A DNA stretch of 64,000 nt, from NCBI RefSeq assembly GCF_007655135.1, contig NC_045131.1:6510001-6574000 (forward strand), in the 5' to 3' direction. The translations under genes were made by a program, and so were the position numbers. Numbering within the stretch: position 1 is the stretch's first letter; the number at the start of each line of letters is the position of its first letter. The DNA is from Punica granatum. Taxonomy: Eukaryota > Streptophyta > Magnoliopsida > Myrtales > Lythraceae. Positions 13,142 through 24,536 of this stretch are shown one piece after another. The notes below the pieces were generated by a model. That model ran no database searches. It saw only the letters and a list, made by a program, of their open reading frames with translations, and had not been told where the DNA came from.

Positions 13142-14640
13142 CTTGGGATCATCTGAAGAATGAGATGCTGTGTCTGGGAAGTTCTCCGTGGGCTGCGGTC
13201 GGTTCCCTGGGAGACGGCGACCTTTTGATATAGGCTCCGAGGAGTACATTGAGTGGTGGAAGGGGTATACATGAAGCCACAAGGGGAAGCAAGGCTTGCA
13301 GATTCTATCGACTGGTGGGTCTTTCTTGAATTTGTGTAAAAATATTATATGTCGGCACTCATGTTCTGTGGGATCTTTGTGGTTGAGAAAGAATCTTAGT
13401 GAGGCAAAATCATTGATGAAGCAAAGCTCGTGTTCTTTGATGTCCTACTAAAGCTACTCACAATCATGTTCCCCAAGTGTTTCAACGGAAAAAGAGAGAG
13501 AGATCACATGATTGACATGATATTGCTGCATGGTTGATATTGGTGTCATTGGATTTGGAAAGGGATTGCTATTAGGAGTGCTTCTTGTCGGGCAATCACT
13601 TTCCAAATCGACATTTTTTTTTCATAGCAACTCTATCCATTCAATCCAAGCTAGTACACAAGACTATGAAAGAAGGAAATTTGTCAAGTGCAACTAAAAC
13701 ACGACATTATTCGGTACTTATCTTGTCTCCGGGAAGATGATGTATTCGGAATCGGTTGCAGCTGATGCACCTGGTTTCCTGCCGTAATATGCGTGGCTAG
13801 CAGCTCTTACAATACCATACTACGGGAGACTCATATCGACTCATTAAGCATAGATGCACAACTGCTACATAGTCCACGAAACTGAATTGACTGGCAAGAT
13901 TATCGTTTAGACCGGACGTAAAAAAAATTCATTTATACAGAATAAGCCTTGGGATTGGGACTGTGCAAAAAAATCCGACAAGCGAACCTTCGCACAAAAA
14001 CATTATTCTCCGAACCCAAAAAAGAAAAATTGATTTCGGAATATTGAGTTTGGGATTTCAAAATGAAAATCGGTCACGGGACGATTATGGTTTTCAAAAT
14101 TAGAAAACTGTGATTAACCGTCCATTCCAAATGTATAGATTTATAATATTATTATACATATTATATATGAAAATTTAAATTTTAAATTTCAAAAAAAAAT
14201 TAAAAAGTCAAGTCAAGTCAAGTCAACTCGACTCGACTCTAAAATCAAACACACTATAAAAGTTTTTAATTCTAGTCTTAGATGGACTGTTTTTTTGACA
14301 CCCTCTTTTTTTGATGTATGGATGAATGTCGTATGAATTTTATTACATGAAACCATTTTTAGTGTTTGTTTAATATGCATGAATGGAATTCCATGAAATC
14401 ATAATTTTAGATAAACTTAAGGATTTTTTGCAATTTTCGGTTCTGTTCGGTATCAAACCAAAAAATCAATTATTCTTCGGACGATTTATTCCTCTAATTC
14501 GATTTCGATTACAGTTACAATACGATTAATCAATTTTTTGTTTCGAAAGTTCAAAATAATTAAGGTTCATCCTAGAAACCGTACCAAACTCGTCCTAGGC
14601 CCACCCCAAGCTGGGATCAATCAAGATGTAGATTTCTTAC
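13142..14640. other. Intergenic region after the ankyrin-TPR gene
   Basis: Contains the 3' untranslated region, an inverted repeat at 13552-13609, a short minus-strand coding-like stretch ending at 13719, then AT-rich DNA from 13920 to 14600 with degenerate repeat character. No complete gene. Confidence 0.5.
13552..13609. repeat. Short inverted repeat (hairpin)
   Basis: Arms 13552-13569 and 13592-13609 are reverse complements at 17 of 18 positions, around a 22-base loop. A further TGTC/GACA pairing follows beyond a small bulge. It may be a MITE relic or a short structured RNA. Confidence 0.6.
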
Positions 14641-14647
14641 TATATAA
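14641..14647 (+). promoter_or_regulatory. TATA box of the PRA1 gene
   Basis: TATATAA, 283-289 bp before the start codon and immediately followed by a (GA)n run. This would give a leader of about 250 bases containing the (CT)n tract. Confidence 0.5.
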
Positions 14648-14650
14648 GGG

Positions 14651-14669
14651 AGAGAGAGAGAGAGAGAGA
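14651..14669. repeat. (GA)n microsatellite
   Basis: About nine GA units directly downstream of the TATA-like motif of the PRA1 gene. Confidence 0.85.
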
Positions 14670-14841
14670 AGCCATTGATGACATGAAAGAGAGGATCGTG
14701 TTGGCAATAACTCAAACCAAATATGAGTCCTTTTACGGGGAACCTTTTGACTATGAAATCCTAATCTCGCGCAAAACGCCCTGGCCATTGTCCCCAACCT
14801 CAGCCTCGACCCCTCTTCTTCTCCCTCTTCATCACCGTTGT

Positions 14842-14843
<2 letters not shown>

Positions 14844-14885
<42 letters not shown>

Positions 14886-14886
14886 A
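14844..14886. repeat. (CT)n microsatellite in the PRA1 leader
   Basis: About 20 CT units with one interruption, ending 44 bases before the PRA1 start codon, so probably transcribed in the 5' leader. Confidence 0.85.
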
Positions 14887-14929
14887 GGTCAGGGTCTGTA
14901 GATCTTCGGATTCCGTCCGGAAGCCGCCA

Positions 14930-15550
14930 ATGTCGACGAAGGCCACTGCCTCGTATGGCACATCCGCCTCCGCGGTCAGCAGCAGCAGCCCCACCTACGC
15001 GCAGCCCCCCATGGCCCCCCTCTCCTACTCCACCCGCGCCACCGAGTTTCTTGCCACCCGCCGCCCCTGGCGCGAGTTCTTCGACCTCGCCTCCTTCTCC
15101 CTCCCTTACAGCTACGCCGACGCCATGTCCCGGATCAGGAAGAACCTCAACCACTTCCGCGTCAACTACACCATGATCATGCTCGCCATCCTCTTCCTCA
15201 GCCTTCTCTGGCACCCCGTCTCCATGATCGTCTTCATCGTCGTCTTCGTCGCCTGGTACTTCCTCTACTTCTCCCGCGACCAAACCCTAGTCGTCCTCAA
15301 TTACAGCGTCGACGACAGGATCGTCCTCGTCGGCCTCAGCCTTGTCACCATTATAGCTCTCGTCCTCACCCATGTGGGCCTCAATGTGCTCGTGTCTCTG
15401 ATAATTGTGGTCGTCATCGTCGGGTTGCACGCAGCGTTCCGAAACTCCGAGGATGTGTACGTCGATGAAGAGAGCGCCAATGAGGGCGGGTTGTTCTCCG
15501 TCGTGGGGAGCCAGCCCATGAGAACGCCACCTTATACTCGATTGAACTAG
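14930..15550 (+). CDS. PRA1 family protein (PRA1.E-like)
   Basis: Prenylated Rab acceptor protein: a small four-pass endomembrane protein that binds Rab GTPases and acts in vesicle transport between ER, Golgi and endosomes. Intronless, 206 residues. The N-terminus (1-35) is Ser/Ala/Pro-rich and cytosolic. The family motif [17 protein letters not shown] lies at about 43-59. Two pairs of hydrophobic helices follow (about 81-93 with 96-114, and 131-147 with 150-167), each hairpin separated by a short turn (WHPVS, THVGLN). The acidic DVYVDEE and GGLFS segments near the C-terminus are also typical. YFSRD, the [13 protein letters not shown] stretch and NVLVSLII point to the plant PRA1.E group as I know it. 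The start codon sits in a strong plant context (GCCGCCAATG). Codon use is very C-rich at third positions compared with neighbouring genes. Length is normal. Confidence 0.93.
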   Translation: MSTKATASYGTSASAVSSSSPTYAQPPMAPLSYSTRATEFLATRRPWREFFDLASFSLPYSYADAMSRIRKNLNHFRVNYTMIMLAILFLSLLWHPVSMIVFIVVFVAWYFLYFSRDQTLVVLNYSVDDRIVLVGLSLVTIIALVLTHVGLNVLVSLIIVVVIVGLHAAFRNSEDVYVDEESANEGGLFSVVGSQPMRTPPYTRLN

Positions 15551-17139
15551 TAATCGTTTCCGAAAGGCAAATGGATGGTTCCGGGCTCCAGTTTATACAG
15601 GATTCTTGTTTCTCATGGTGCCAATTTTCCCCAAACATAAGTTGCTGGCGATTTTCGAACTGCTGGTGGATCAAGCTCGAGAATTTGCGTTGGTATAGAT
15701 CGGCTAGATAGAAGAGGGAAATAGAAAAACTTTGGATTTGGTCGTAACTCTTGAAGTTTAGGATGGTTCAGGATCAGTTTGCTTGTTTGGGATTTCTTGA
15801 ATTCGGGTCTTTGAAGGAAGAAGCGTGTCCTTGTGCTCTAAAGTGATATCGTATTGTTATTCAGATACGCGCTATGTGTATATGGTGGTTACGCATCCTC
15901 CGTGGGAGAGGCTACACTGCATCTTTCATTTGTTCATTATGATAATAGTTACTTCGTGTTGTTTGTTCAGCTGAATTGTTATTATGAGACTGACTATTGA
16001 AGAAAACATGGTGTTTCTCGATTTTAAAGCTTCTGAATTACTTTGTAGTGCAGCGGGGACATTTGAAGTTCTTGGCCTTTGATACTATATGTTAGTGGAA
16101 TGTGTTATTAGTATGGCTTTGTTGTTTCTCGTTACCTGTGTCTTCTGTGTGTATTGTTTAGCCGAGGAGAACTAAAACTTCCGGTCAGTTTCCTGGTTCT
16201 CGATTGTTTTTGGCAGCTGATGTGACTTCTTCTTGCCCTGTTATTGTAATTTGCCTGTTCTAAGACTTGTATTAGGGTCTAGGATTGTGTTTGTGTTGTG
16301 TAAGTTAGCGCCAGTTGAGGATGTTTGCTCTTTTCAGTTTGAAATGTTTGGTACTGGTCACTGGTACTTGAAATGCTTGCAAGACTTAACATTGATTTCA
16401 ATTACAACCTGACCAGTCAAAATTCACATTGTTAGAGCTTTCTGCTTCGAGCGTGGAATGAGTGTAGGAAACCTCCGTGACTTAAATTTTTTATCATGGA
16501 TTGAAAACATTCTCTTTGATGAACCTTACTTGATCAGCTGATACTGTTTAGCCAATCTTGTACTTGCTTAGTTATGGAACCCTTCTGCTGGAGCACTTCG
16601 ATTTCTAATGATATGTCGAGATGCACGTGCAGAAATGAAAGCCAAAGGATTGTATCTGCTAGTGATCTCTCGATTAGCGGATAAAAATAACTACTTCTGG
16701 CCGGATAATTCATCGAAGGGCTCTGCTTTATTCTGTACTGCTTGATTCCTCCCCATGGATTATCATCCTTGGAGGCATTTTGATTTAATGGGCTGGTCCA
16801 GAGTATGCCGATATTTGAGATGCACGGTTGGGAAAGGTTGTGAAGATTGCATACTGCGCGGAAGATAGCAAAGAGGATTTGGCTATATTCAAGTGAACAT
16901 GTATTTGTATGGGTTGATTCTTTTCCCTTCGATAGGCCAGGACAATCTTCTCAACAAAATCGGTTAATTAGGAGACAGCATGTTAATAGGGATACAAAGT
17001 CCGTATCGCTTACCAGTCGTACTTGAACGTTCTGATGAGAGTAAGATGCGCAGACACAACCAGAACTTTACACGATGCCTCATCAGAGCAAACATGATAT
17101 ATGAGAAAATTGATACACCTGGTTATTTTTTGGTAGTGA
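15551..17139. other. PRA1 3' flank and intergenic sequence
   Basis: T-rich 3' flanking sequence of the PRA1 gene, then unremarkable intergenic DNA. No gene or clear repeat until the LINE remnant begins near 17140. Confidence 0.45.
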
Positions 17140-18495
17140 AGGCCGATCATTCATTCATTGAGTATCAATCAATAGAGTCTATTACAGATCGAAGGACTTG
17201 AATCCCCATAGCATCCTTAAATAAATAGGCAGATAAAAAAAAAAGAAGGAACATGGTGATAGGCGATCAGTGGAGTGGACAGTTCTCCACCCTTCTTAGC
17301 CAAGAGGTCGGCACACTTGTTTGCTTCCCTGTAGACGTGCTTAGGCCCGATTACCCCAAATTGCTTACTGAGCCACCTGCAGTCACCAATCAGTGGTTTA
17401 AGCAACAAAATTTTGGGAACCTGTCCGCCATACCCACTCCATTAGTAAAATAGCATCAACATTAACATAGAGCTTATTGATTCCTAAATCTAGAGCTAAT
17501 CTCAGCTCCTGGCGACGCCAGCTCAGCCACAACACTAGTTGCGGTTCCAATATTCGTCGAGAATCCTCTAATCCAGCAGCCATTGGGATCTTGAATGAGC
17601 CCCCCTGCTCCCGCCGGTACTCGATTGCTGATGCTAGATCCATTTGTGTTTAGTTTGTTGAAATCCATTGGTGGAGCAGCCCATCCCACAATGATCTCCT
17701 TCCTAGTTTTGGTGGGCGGGTTCTGTTTTGTTGCATAGAACTCTGCTGCGAGCTGAGTTACGAAGTTTGGGATATCACCACACAGACTTTTCCCAAAGAA
17801 AATCAAGCAATTCATGTTCTTCCATAGAATCCAAATGGCATAGGTGAGTAAAATTCCCCAAGGAATGGCAAGGTGTGACTTCAGAGAAGATGTACAATTT
17901 CGCCTCAGCCAAGTATCTAGTGGGGTTGCAAGGACATCTGCTCTCCCTTGCTATGGTAGGAATGTATCCCAGAAAGGTTTGGCGATGCACCCATCTCGGA
18001 GTACATGGAGAACAGTTTCCGAGTGCAGGCCACAAAAGGGACAACTTGGATCGATCTGGATGCCTCTATGAGCTAGGAGTGACGTCGTAGCAATCCTTTC
18101 ACGAAGACAAAGCCAAAGAAGTACAAAATGCGTGGAATTGCCTGGCATCTCCAAGTCCATCTTTAGTTGGAGTTAGCGTACCAGATTTGTTTACCAATGA
18201 GAAGGGAGTAGTCTGACTTAAAACTGTAGCAGCCGTCCTGTGTATATCCCCAGATAATCGCATCATATGTCGTGGACGATTGTCCCAACGGAATTCCTTT
18301 GATCATGTCGACAATGTGGGGCAAAAGAATCAGGTCCATGTCTTCCAGGATAACGTTCCTTGGAGTTGGAAATGAATGAACTGACTTTTCGGTTTTATTC
18401 ACTTTGAGATAAGAGGTCCTATACAGCTGCTTCTCAGAGGTGATGTGCCAACCCATTTATCCTCCCAGTTGAGAACTGGGTTGAGAACCACGTAT
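17140..18495 (-). pseudogene. Decayed LINE fragment: zf-RVT and RNase H end of ORF2
   Basis: The 3' end of a non-LTR retrotransposon, truncated at its 5' side and broken by frame changes. In minus-strand order there is a WEDKWVG-type segment near 18460, an end-of-reverse-transcriptase region, a zinc-binding zf-RVT segment around 18160-17950 (CPFCG, then ETVLHVLRD), and an RNase H-like domain around 17700-17220. The RNase H part has KLNTNGSS where active enzymes have a DGS Asp, and near its end the typical VYREANKCADLLAKKG. An A-rich tail and simple sequence lie near 17140-17240. Pieces sit in at least three frames, so it cannot encode a working protein. The boundaries are approximate. Confidence 0.85.
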
Positions 18496-18892
18496 TCCAT
18501 AATTAAGTGGGGGGGTGAAGTCTAACGTTTGCGAGACTCTGAGGATCCTGGAAGAAACACAAATACAAATCACTGGACATTCTCATAGGTAGCAGCAGTC
18601 CGTTGTGGTAAATAGTACAGGAAGAGTCATCTGAGCTAACGCAATTCAAGAAAACTGATAAATCACTATGAAATTACCCGGTTCACAACCACATATTACA
18701 CGTTTCGAAAAGCAAGTTCCTAGTGTTTGCGGAATCAAAGACTGCACCAAAACACAAAATTAGATCACTGGACAGTGCCGTAGATACCAGCAGCGTGCTG
18801 TGGTCATAGGAGTCGAACGGGATGCCGAAATTCCGGGAAAAATGCAAGAGAAGAAATCTTGCAGTCAACATGAGAATCTACTAGTGGCTTCA
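18496..18892. other. Downstream flank of PFD4
   Basis: 3' flank of the prefoldin gene. A motif resembling CACAAATACAAATCACTGGACA near 18555 recurs in altered form near 18755, suggesting a local duplication of about 200 bp. No gene. Confidence 0.4.
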
Positions 18893-20222
18893 TCAATCCT
18901 CCTCTAGATTGATGGAGTCTTTGAACTTTGCGTACAAAATCTTCTTCAACTCGGCCATCTGTGCTAGCACCGACTCCTTCTCCTCCTCCAATTTCTCCAA
19001 GTTCTTGGTGGTGACCTCCTTCATCTGTTCGATCCTCTCCTCAACTTCATCCTTTGGCACATGAGCAAAGACCTCTCCGATCTGGAAGCGGACCACCTCC
19101 TCATCCGTGAGAATCAGCTCGTTGCTAGCATCCTCAAGATTATCATTTCTCTCCTGAAAAAGACACCGATGAATGAGAACAAAGTGAGCATAATGACATT
19201 TTGATGATGGCATAGAACAGAAAACAAAAACTGTTTCTTCATATGATTTGCTGCTTGGGATAATAAATACGGCACAGCAAACCATGAAGACCCCGGTAGT
19301 GCTCGGAAAAGGAAATGAGGGAAAGCAACGGAAGGGAAGGATCGGGATCCTTTGCAATTCCAAGTAGTTGAATATTCAATAAAAATAAGAGACTCTCATT
19401 TCCTTTCCTCCGACACAAACAGCCGTTGTAAATATGAGACTTTCATTTTCTTTTCAGCAACACAAACAATCGTTGCGGCTGCTGTCCCCAACAATTACCT
19501 GTTGTCGATGATGAATTAGAGACAGGAGTAAAACTGCATTGAACTGCAAAGAATCCAACTTTTGCCCCGTCTAGAATACAAGGAAAAAGTCTCAAAAAAT
19601 TCCATGAACGATCCCCAAATGCCATACGGTGCAACTATAACACACTAGTGATTACTAAGGTTCCTACAGAACAATGCATCTATCAAGCAATCCATTCGAT
19701 CAAATGCGGCAGAATCATTCGGTTAACTAATGCCAGAGAACAAGACAAGAAGTACATATCGACCCGAAAGAGCAGGCGTCGAATTCAGAATTAGGAAGAT
19801 GAGCAAATCTCAACCCTTATCACATACAACAGATCATGGAATCAGCAAAAACCAGGGGAAGGGGTCTCGAAGGAAAGCCCTAAACTCGATTCCTCTCGAA
19901 ATCAGGGGACAAAATTCCCAACTTCATACCCTACCAATCAAGTCACACGAGAGCAGAGGGAGGGCACCTTTGCGGCCTTTATCTCATCTTCGAGCTCGTG
20001 GAACCGATTGTTGAGCTTGGAGAATCTGTTGATGTTCTGCTGGTCTTCCCACGTGACCTCTGTCTCCGATCCCCCGCCCTTCACAAAATCAGCCCCTTTG
20101 AGCGTCACTAACTCTAGACAGGCCACGAGAAATGGGAAAGTAAAAGTAAAAAGGGGAAAAAGATGATGCGATGGCACTCCGGATTCTTCTCCAGGTCTTC
20201 GCCGGAGCTTCACCTGTTGCAT
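18893..20222 (-). CDS. PFD4: Prefoldin subunit 4
   Basis: Beta-type subunit of the heterohexameric prefoldin chaperone, which passes nascent actin and tubulin to the CCT chaperonin. Three exons on the minus strand: 20222-20214 (only Met-Gln-Gln), 20078-19968 and 19153-18893, all phase 0 with GT-AG introns (135 and 814 bp). They encode 126 residues, close to the usual 125-130. The protein starts [20 protein letters not shown], continues [28 protein letters not shown], and ends [16 protein letters not shown], the diagnostic tail. N- and C-terminal helices flank the beta hairpin and form a coiled coil. The three-codon first exon is easily missed by gene finders, but it gives the expected N-terminus exactly. 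Frame and splice sites are intact. Confidence 0.95.
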
Positions 20223-21022
20223 GTTTTCCGTTCCCGACCGCCGGCGCAGGAGAAGAAGGCAGTTCCAGCGGCAGCAGCGTTGAGGGAAGGAGACGGGAGC
20301 GAGCGAGCGTCCGGTTGTACGGACCACTCGGGAGATTAAGAGGGAGATTCATTTGGGCCTGCTGTTTGGGCTTCTGAGTGCATCTATGGGCCTCGTTCAG
20401 CCCATCCAGTTACTGGGCCAGCTTGTTTGGGTCTCATTTGATTAAAACTTTAAGATATTGTTTTGGGCCTTAAATATATAAATACCAGTAACGAGTATAC
20501 TCCACGGCATGTGTTAAAAGTGAATAATTATCCTACACGTAAGTAAATATATCTTGTGAGATGTCGTCCCGAGGAAAAGTTTCAGGAATTATTACGCAAT
20601 GAATCCTCTTCACATAGACGAGGAACAAATGCAAAACAACAGGAAACTTGAAAATGTCTCTTGAAGTATAGGTTTTCTTAGATATGAGAACTCTCTATGT
20701 CATTGAAATGCATTATTGATTCTTAAGATTTTCTTGTGTTGTTCGATGTCGAAAATGTTGAAGCATTGGTGCTTATTTATCCGTTTCTTCGTGCAACTTG
20801 AATATGAATTATATATGTTCAATCAACACTAGAAGGCAGTTGTATTTTGTCTCGGGGCATTCAACAAGAGGAAAATTTTTCGAGTATACTCGAAGGGGAC
20901 AAACTTTTCATGTTGGTACGATCGATTAAACCCTCATTCTTATTAAAGTGTCTTCCATGACATTATTTTGAGTATATAGTGATAGCGAGAGAGTTTATAA
21001 TATATTCTTCAGCATAAACTCT
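20223..21022. other. PFD4 upstream region and intergenic DNA
   Basis: GC-richer promoter and leader of PFD4 to about 20350, then AT-rich sequence without coding signal up to the PR-4 stop. Confidence 0.45.
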
Positions 21023-21814
21023 CTAACATTGCACGAACTCATAGTTCACGGTGAGATGGCCCTGCGCATACCCATTCCTGTCAGTGTCCAGTTGATTGAA
21101 AACGTTCACATCCAGATCCAAGCCTCCATTGCTGCACTGATCGACAATCCTCACCGTTGCCTGAGCTCTCGTCCTCGTGTTTGTCACCTACAATATACAA
21201 CAAGGAACAACATAAATTTTGTCACTTTAACTGAACCTTCATGGATATCGTCTGGCACGGTGGAATATAGAGGAGCAGGTGCATCTTATCGTGGTCTCCA
21301 GCACTAAATGAAAATTTTTCCTTGGGTTTAACAGTGTGCTATAATATGTCATGCTTATTTACCAGGTTCATAAGAATCACCTCCAATCAATCGTTTCCGA
21401 CAGGATTTAAACTCGAGAAAATAGTGGGATAAGAAGAGTTCTATTGTGGTCTAATTCATGTGCGTTGTTATATACCTGATGGAAGATTAGATCTAAGAAA
21501 TGAAAAGTTTGCCTTGTTACAATTTGCCGCCGATCACTTACCCTGAGGCATCTTCCGCAGGAAGCCTGGCCCCGAGGCCCGACAGGTCCACAGAAGGCGG
21601 TCCACCCATACTTCTGCCGCCAGGCGAGCGGCTTGTTCGCATCCCACGTGGCGCAGTAAGCGCTCACGGCATTCAGGTCCCAGTTGTGCTGCTGAGGATT
21701 ATACAGGTGGTAGGTTGCCCTCGCGTTCGAAGCACTCTGTGCGTAAGCCGTACCGGCAAGGGCTGCGCAAAGCAACACCGCGGCGAAAACCAGGCTGAAT
21801 GATGACCTCGCCAT
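21023..21814 (-). CDS. PR4: PR-4 (barwin) protein without hevein domain, copy 1
   Basis: Secreted pathogenesis-related protein of the barwin family; characterised members have RNase and antifungal activity. Two exons, 21814-21542 and 21187-21023, with phase-0 GT-AG splicing, give 145 residues. A signal peptide ends near AYA/QS at about residue 25. The barwin domain follows directly, so this is the class II form with no chitin-binding hevein domain. It shows [37 protein letters not shown], then [14 protein letters not shown] and [10 protein letters not shown]. All six barwin cysteines are present. The open frame runs 35 codons upstream, but the ATG at 21814 starts the signal peptide and lies 69 bp after a TATA motif. 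A paralog lies about 9.3 kb away in the same orientation. Confidence 0.94.
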
Positions 21815-21882
21815 TTTTGTTAAGCTAGGTAGTGCAATGTCGAGTGTGGTAGTGATGGTTTCGTATAGTAAGGGGACGTGAG

Positions 21883-21890
21883 TATTTATA
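21883..21890 (-). promoter_or_regulatory. TATA box of PR-4 copy 1
   Basis: TATAAATA on the minus strand within CCCCTATAAATACTC, 69 bp upstream of the ATG. Confidence 0.65.
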
Positions 21891-21973
21891 GGGGAAGGGG
21901 ATGATGTTAAGTTTACCATATTGCCCTCATAAGTGAAGAGTTTTCTGTCTTCTTATCGAGGAATATCTCAGTC

Positions 21974-21986
21974 TTGACCTAGTCAA
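21974..21986. promoter_or_regulatory. Paired W-box cores upstream of PR-4 copy 1
   Basis: TTGACC (21974-21979) and AGTCAA (21981-21986), two opposed WRKY-type cores one base apart, about 160 bp upstream of the ATG. WRKY control of PR genes is known for the family; function here is inferred. Confidence 0.45.
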
Positions 21987-22132
21987 CTGCGTGCGAGATC
22001 GTCAATCTAGGATTTTGCTAGTCCACGTTCTTTATTTGCCAACGATAAAATTTGAAGGTTAATGCCATGGAAATTAAGATATAAATGTCTCCTCTCCTAT
22101 ATGTACGTAAATATATGCATGCGTATATGATA

Positions 22133-22138
<6 letters not shown>

Positions 22139-22166
<28 letters not shown>
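22139..22166. repeat. (AT)n microsatellite
   Basis: Perfect AT run of 14 units followed by a short GTGCGTGTG stretch. Confidence 0.9.
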
Positions 22167-22169
<3 letters not shown>

Positions 22170-23254
22170 CGTGTGTGCGTATTGAAGATTAATTCATATG
22201 CAGTGTTAGCTACGCTTTATATGTTTCTTGAAATTTAATGTAAATGGTTATAGATAAATAATCGATTTATGTTAAAAAATAGTATGCTTAACGTGCAATA
22301 TAATGGCCATGACACGCTGAATATTCGTAGCACACAAATTATACAATAATATATTCAACCAAAAAAAAGATGTTTAACCTTGCATTGTGAAGGGTCCAAT
22401 ATATACGCCGATCGATTAGTTTAAAAAGGAAGTTCACCTTGAAAGGATATACCCTTTGTTAGGGATAGGTTATTCTTTTAGCTTCAAGTCTTGAGATAAC
22501 TACGAGTATGACCGATGAACATGTTCGACAATCAATTATCTCATGTAAATATATATGGCTTTCAACCGGAGGCTGATAGCATGACTTGTCTGACTAAGAA
22601 GAAGATAAGGGGGGATGGGGTGGAAGAGTCAAGAATTGACAGCCGATTATGTGGCGTCTCGTTGTACAATTTCTCTGGTCTTAACGGAATTTATAACATA
22701 CCAATTAGTTATGGAGATCTCGTCGCACATCATGTTGAAAGATGTAATACTTCCATTCAATTAAATACACTAAAATACACCTATAAATGCGTTAACTATA
22801 TACTACGCATTTGAATAGAAATACCACACCTTTCAATATATCACGTTGTTACCATAACCAATTGTCAGGTTTGTAATATCCATGGCCTTAAATTTTTGGT
22901 CCCATCATCAATTTATTAGCTACATGAAGAGCTACCAATGCGTAGATATAGACATTTATCGAATTGAGGTTTATATATATTTATTGATATAACATAATTG
23001 TGAGGGTCACCATAAGGACTGAAGTGACAAAAGGCACCGTTAATAGACTAATTTTATTTTTACTGTATTGCATGAGTATCTCTCTCTCTCTCTCTTTATG
23101 AATAATATATGGACAGCAATAATTGCAATATTGCTGCTCATGTGATGCAATGTTTGGACAGCCCAAACCAAACATCGCATTTCTGCCAAACGTTTCGATA
23201 CAAATACATTAAGGGATTTGAACTTAGGATTTAAGAGTTACCAAATCACATGAG

Positions 23255-23406
23255 AAAGATTTTTTTTTAATTATAAAAGAGGGTTATGGGCTAAGTACTA
23301 TAAAATAAAAATCATAACAATTAATAAAGAGGTACGAAAAGTCCTCGGATTTGAAATCTCTTGGTTATCAGGTGGGGACGTGCGCCACTGTACTACACCT
23401 TCTTTG
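23255..23406 (-). mobile_element. tRNA-derived SINE with 10-bp target duplication
   Basis: On the minus strand it starts GGTGTAGTACAGTGGCGCA (box A-like), then AGATTTCAAATCC (box B-like) about 35 bases on, and ends in CCTCTTTTATAATT followed by A's. It is flanked on both sides by ATCACATGAG (23245-23254 and 23407-23416), the expected target duplication. Related copies lie at 48641 and 58262. Confidence 0.7.
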
Positions 23407-24479
23407 ATCACATGAGTATCTCATGATTAGAGTAAATAGATATTTCATAGTTTGAATGAATCTCGTGATTTGAAAAAATAAAATATAATTGTAGGATTGG
23501 TCCATAGTGGGATTTTACCAAAGATTATCTGGAAAGATTTTCTTTTGGGCATTTGGGTTTTTATTGTCGAATAGCAGTGAATTTCGTCCACGCAAGGCCG
23601 CCGGTCCACATAGGCAATTGACTCTATCATATCTCCGGTAGACTGGTCCCTCAAAGTGGAAAGAATCGATCAATGCGCCATTAAAGCCAAAATTATGGCA
23701 CTAGATAAAAATTGGCTGATAATAAGCAAAATATAGGTTGATCAAGACGGTACATATTTTGAATGCTAAAACTTATCGGGGCACATTTTTTCAGTGCCGG
23801 CACATTGCTTTTCCGATAGCCATGGCTCATGTATAGGATGGGTTAGAGTCGAAGGTAAATCACGGTTGGAGCTTTCATACATGATACTTATACTAACGGG
23901 TTAAGTTGAGCAAACATTGATTTGTGTTATTAGATTGAACAAATACTAGGCAAATAACCCGACGGTCCCACGGCATATAAAATTTTAGTCTGATTTCTTT
24001 AAATTAATTTTTCAGAAATTTCGAGAGTTTTCATTAGTCTAACAGTTAGACTCTAACTTATATAATACTAGTAGGGTTGGCCGTGTCATGCATGGAAAAA
24101 TAAATAAATAAAATCATGCACAATACATAAATGATGAAGAATATATATACCTTGTTTCATATTTAAATTCTACTTTAATTTAATAAATTTATTATAAAGT
24201 ATCCGAAAATTTTGATAATTTAATATCCTTGTTAAAAATACATGATGTATTCTTCAACCGATCTTTATTATGCCATTATATTGATGTATTTTTTCCATAA
24301 TATAGGCTTATTCAAGTTCCATATGTAAAAATCCTATTTAAATACTTTATAAATTGGCATAAGATTAAATTAAGAACATAAATACGACTTATCTTGTATT
24401 TTTTCTTAGTTAAGTAAAATGAATTTCATAATTAAGTTAATGTAGAAGGTCAATTAAAGTTTTTTGTATTTGACAAATT

Positions 24480-24493
24480 ACTATTACTATTAC

Positions 24494-24536
<43 letters not shown>
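24480..24536. repeat. (TTA)n microsatellite
   Basis: About 18 TTA/ATT units with two early interruptions, within very AT-rich DNA. Confidence 0.9.

Noticed and set aside
14621..15283. 220-codon minus-strand frame opposite the PRA1 gene
   Set aside because: Reverse-strand shadow of C-rich third codon positions and the CT tract (poly RE repeat).
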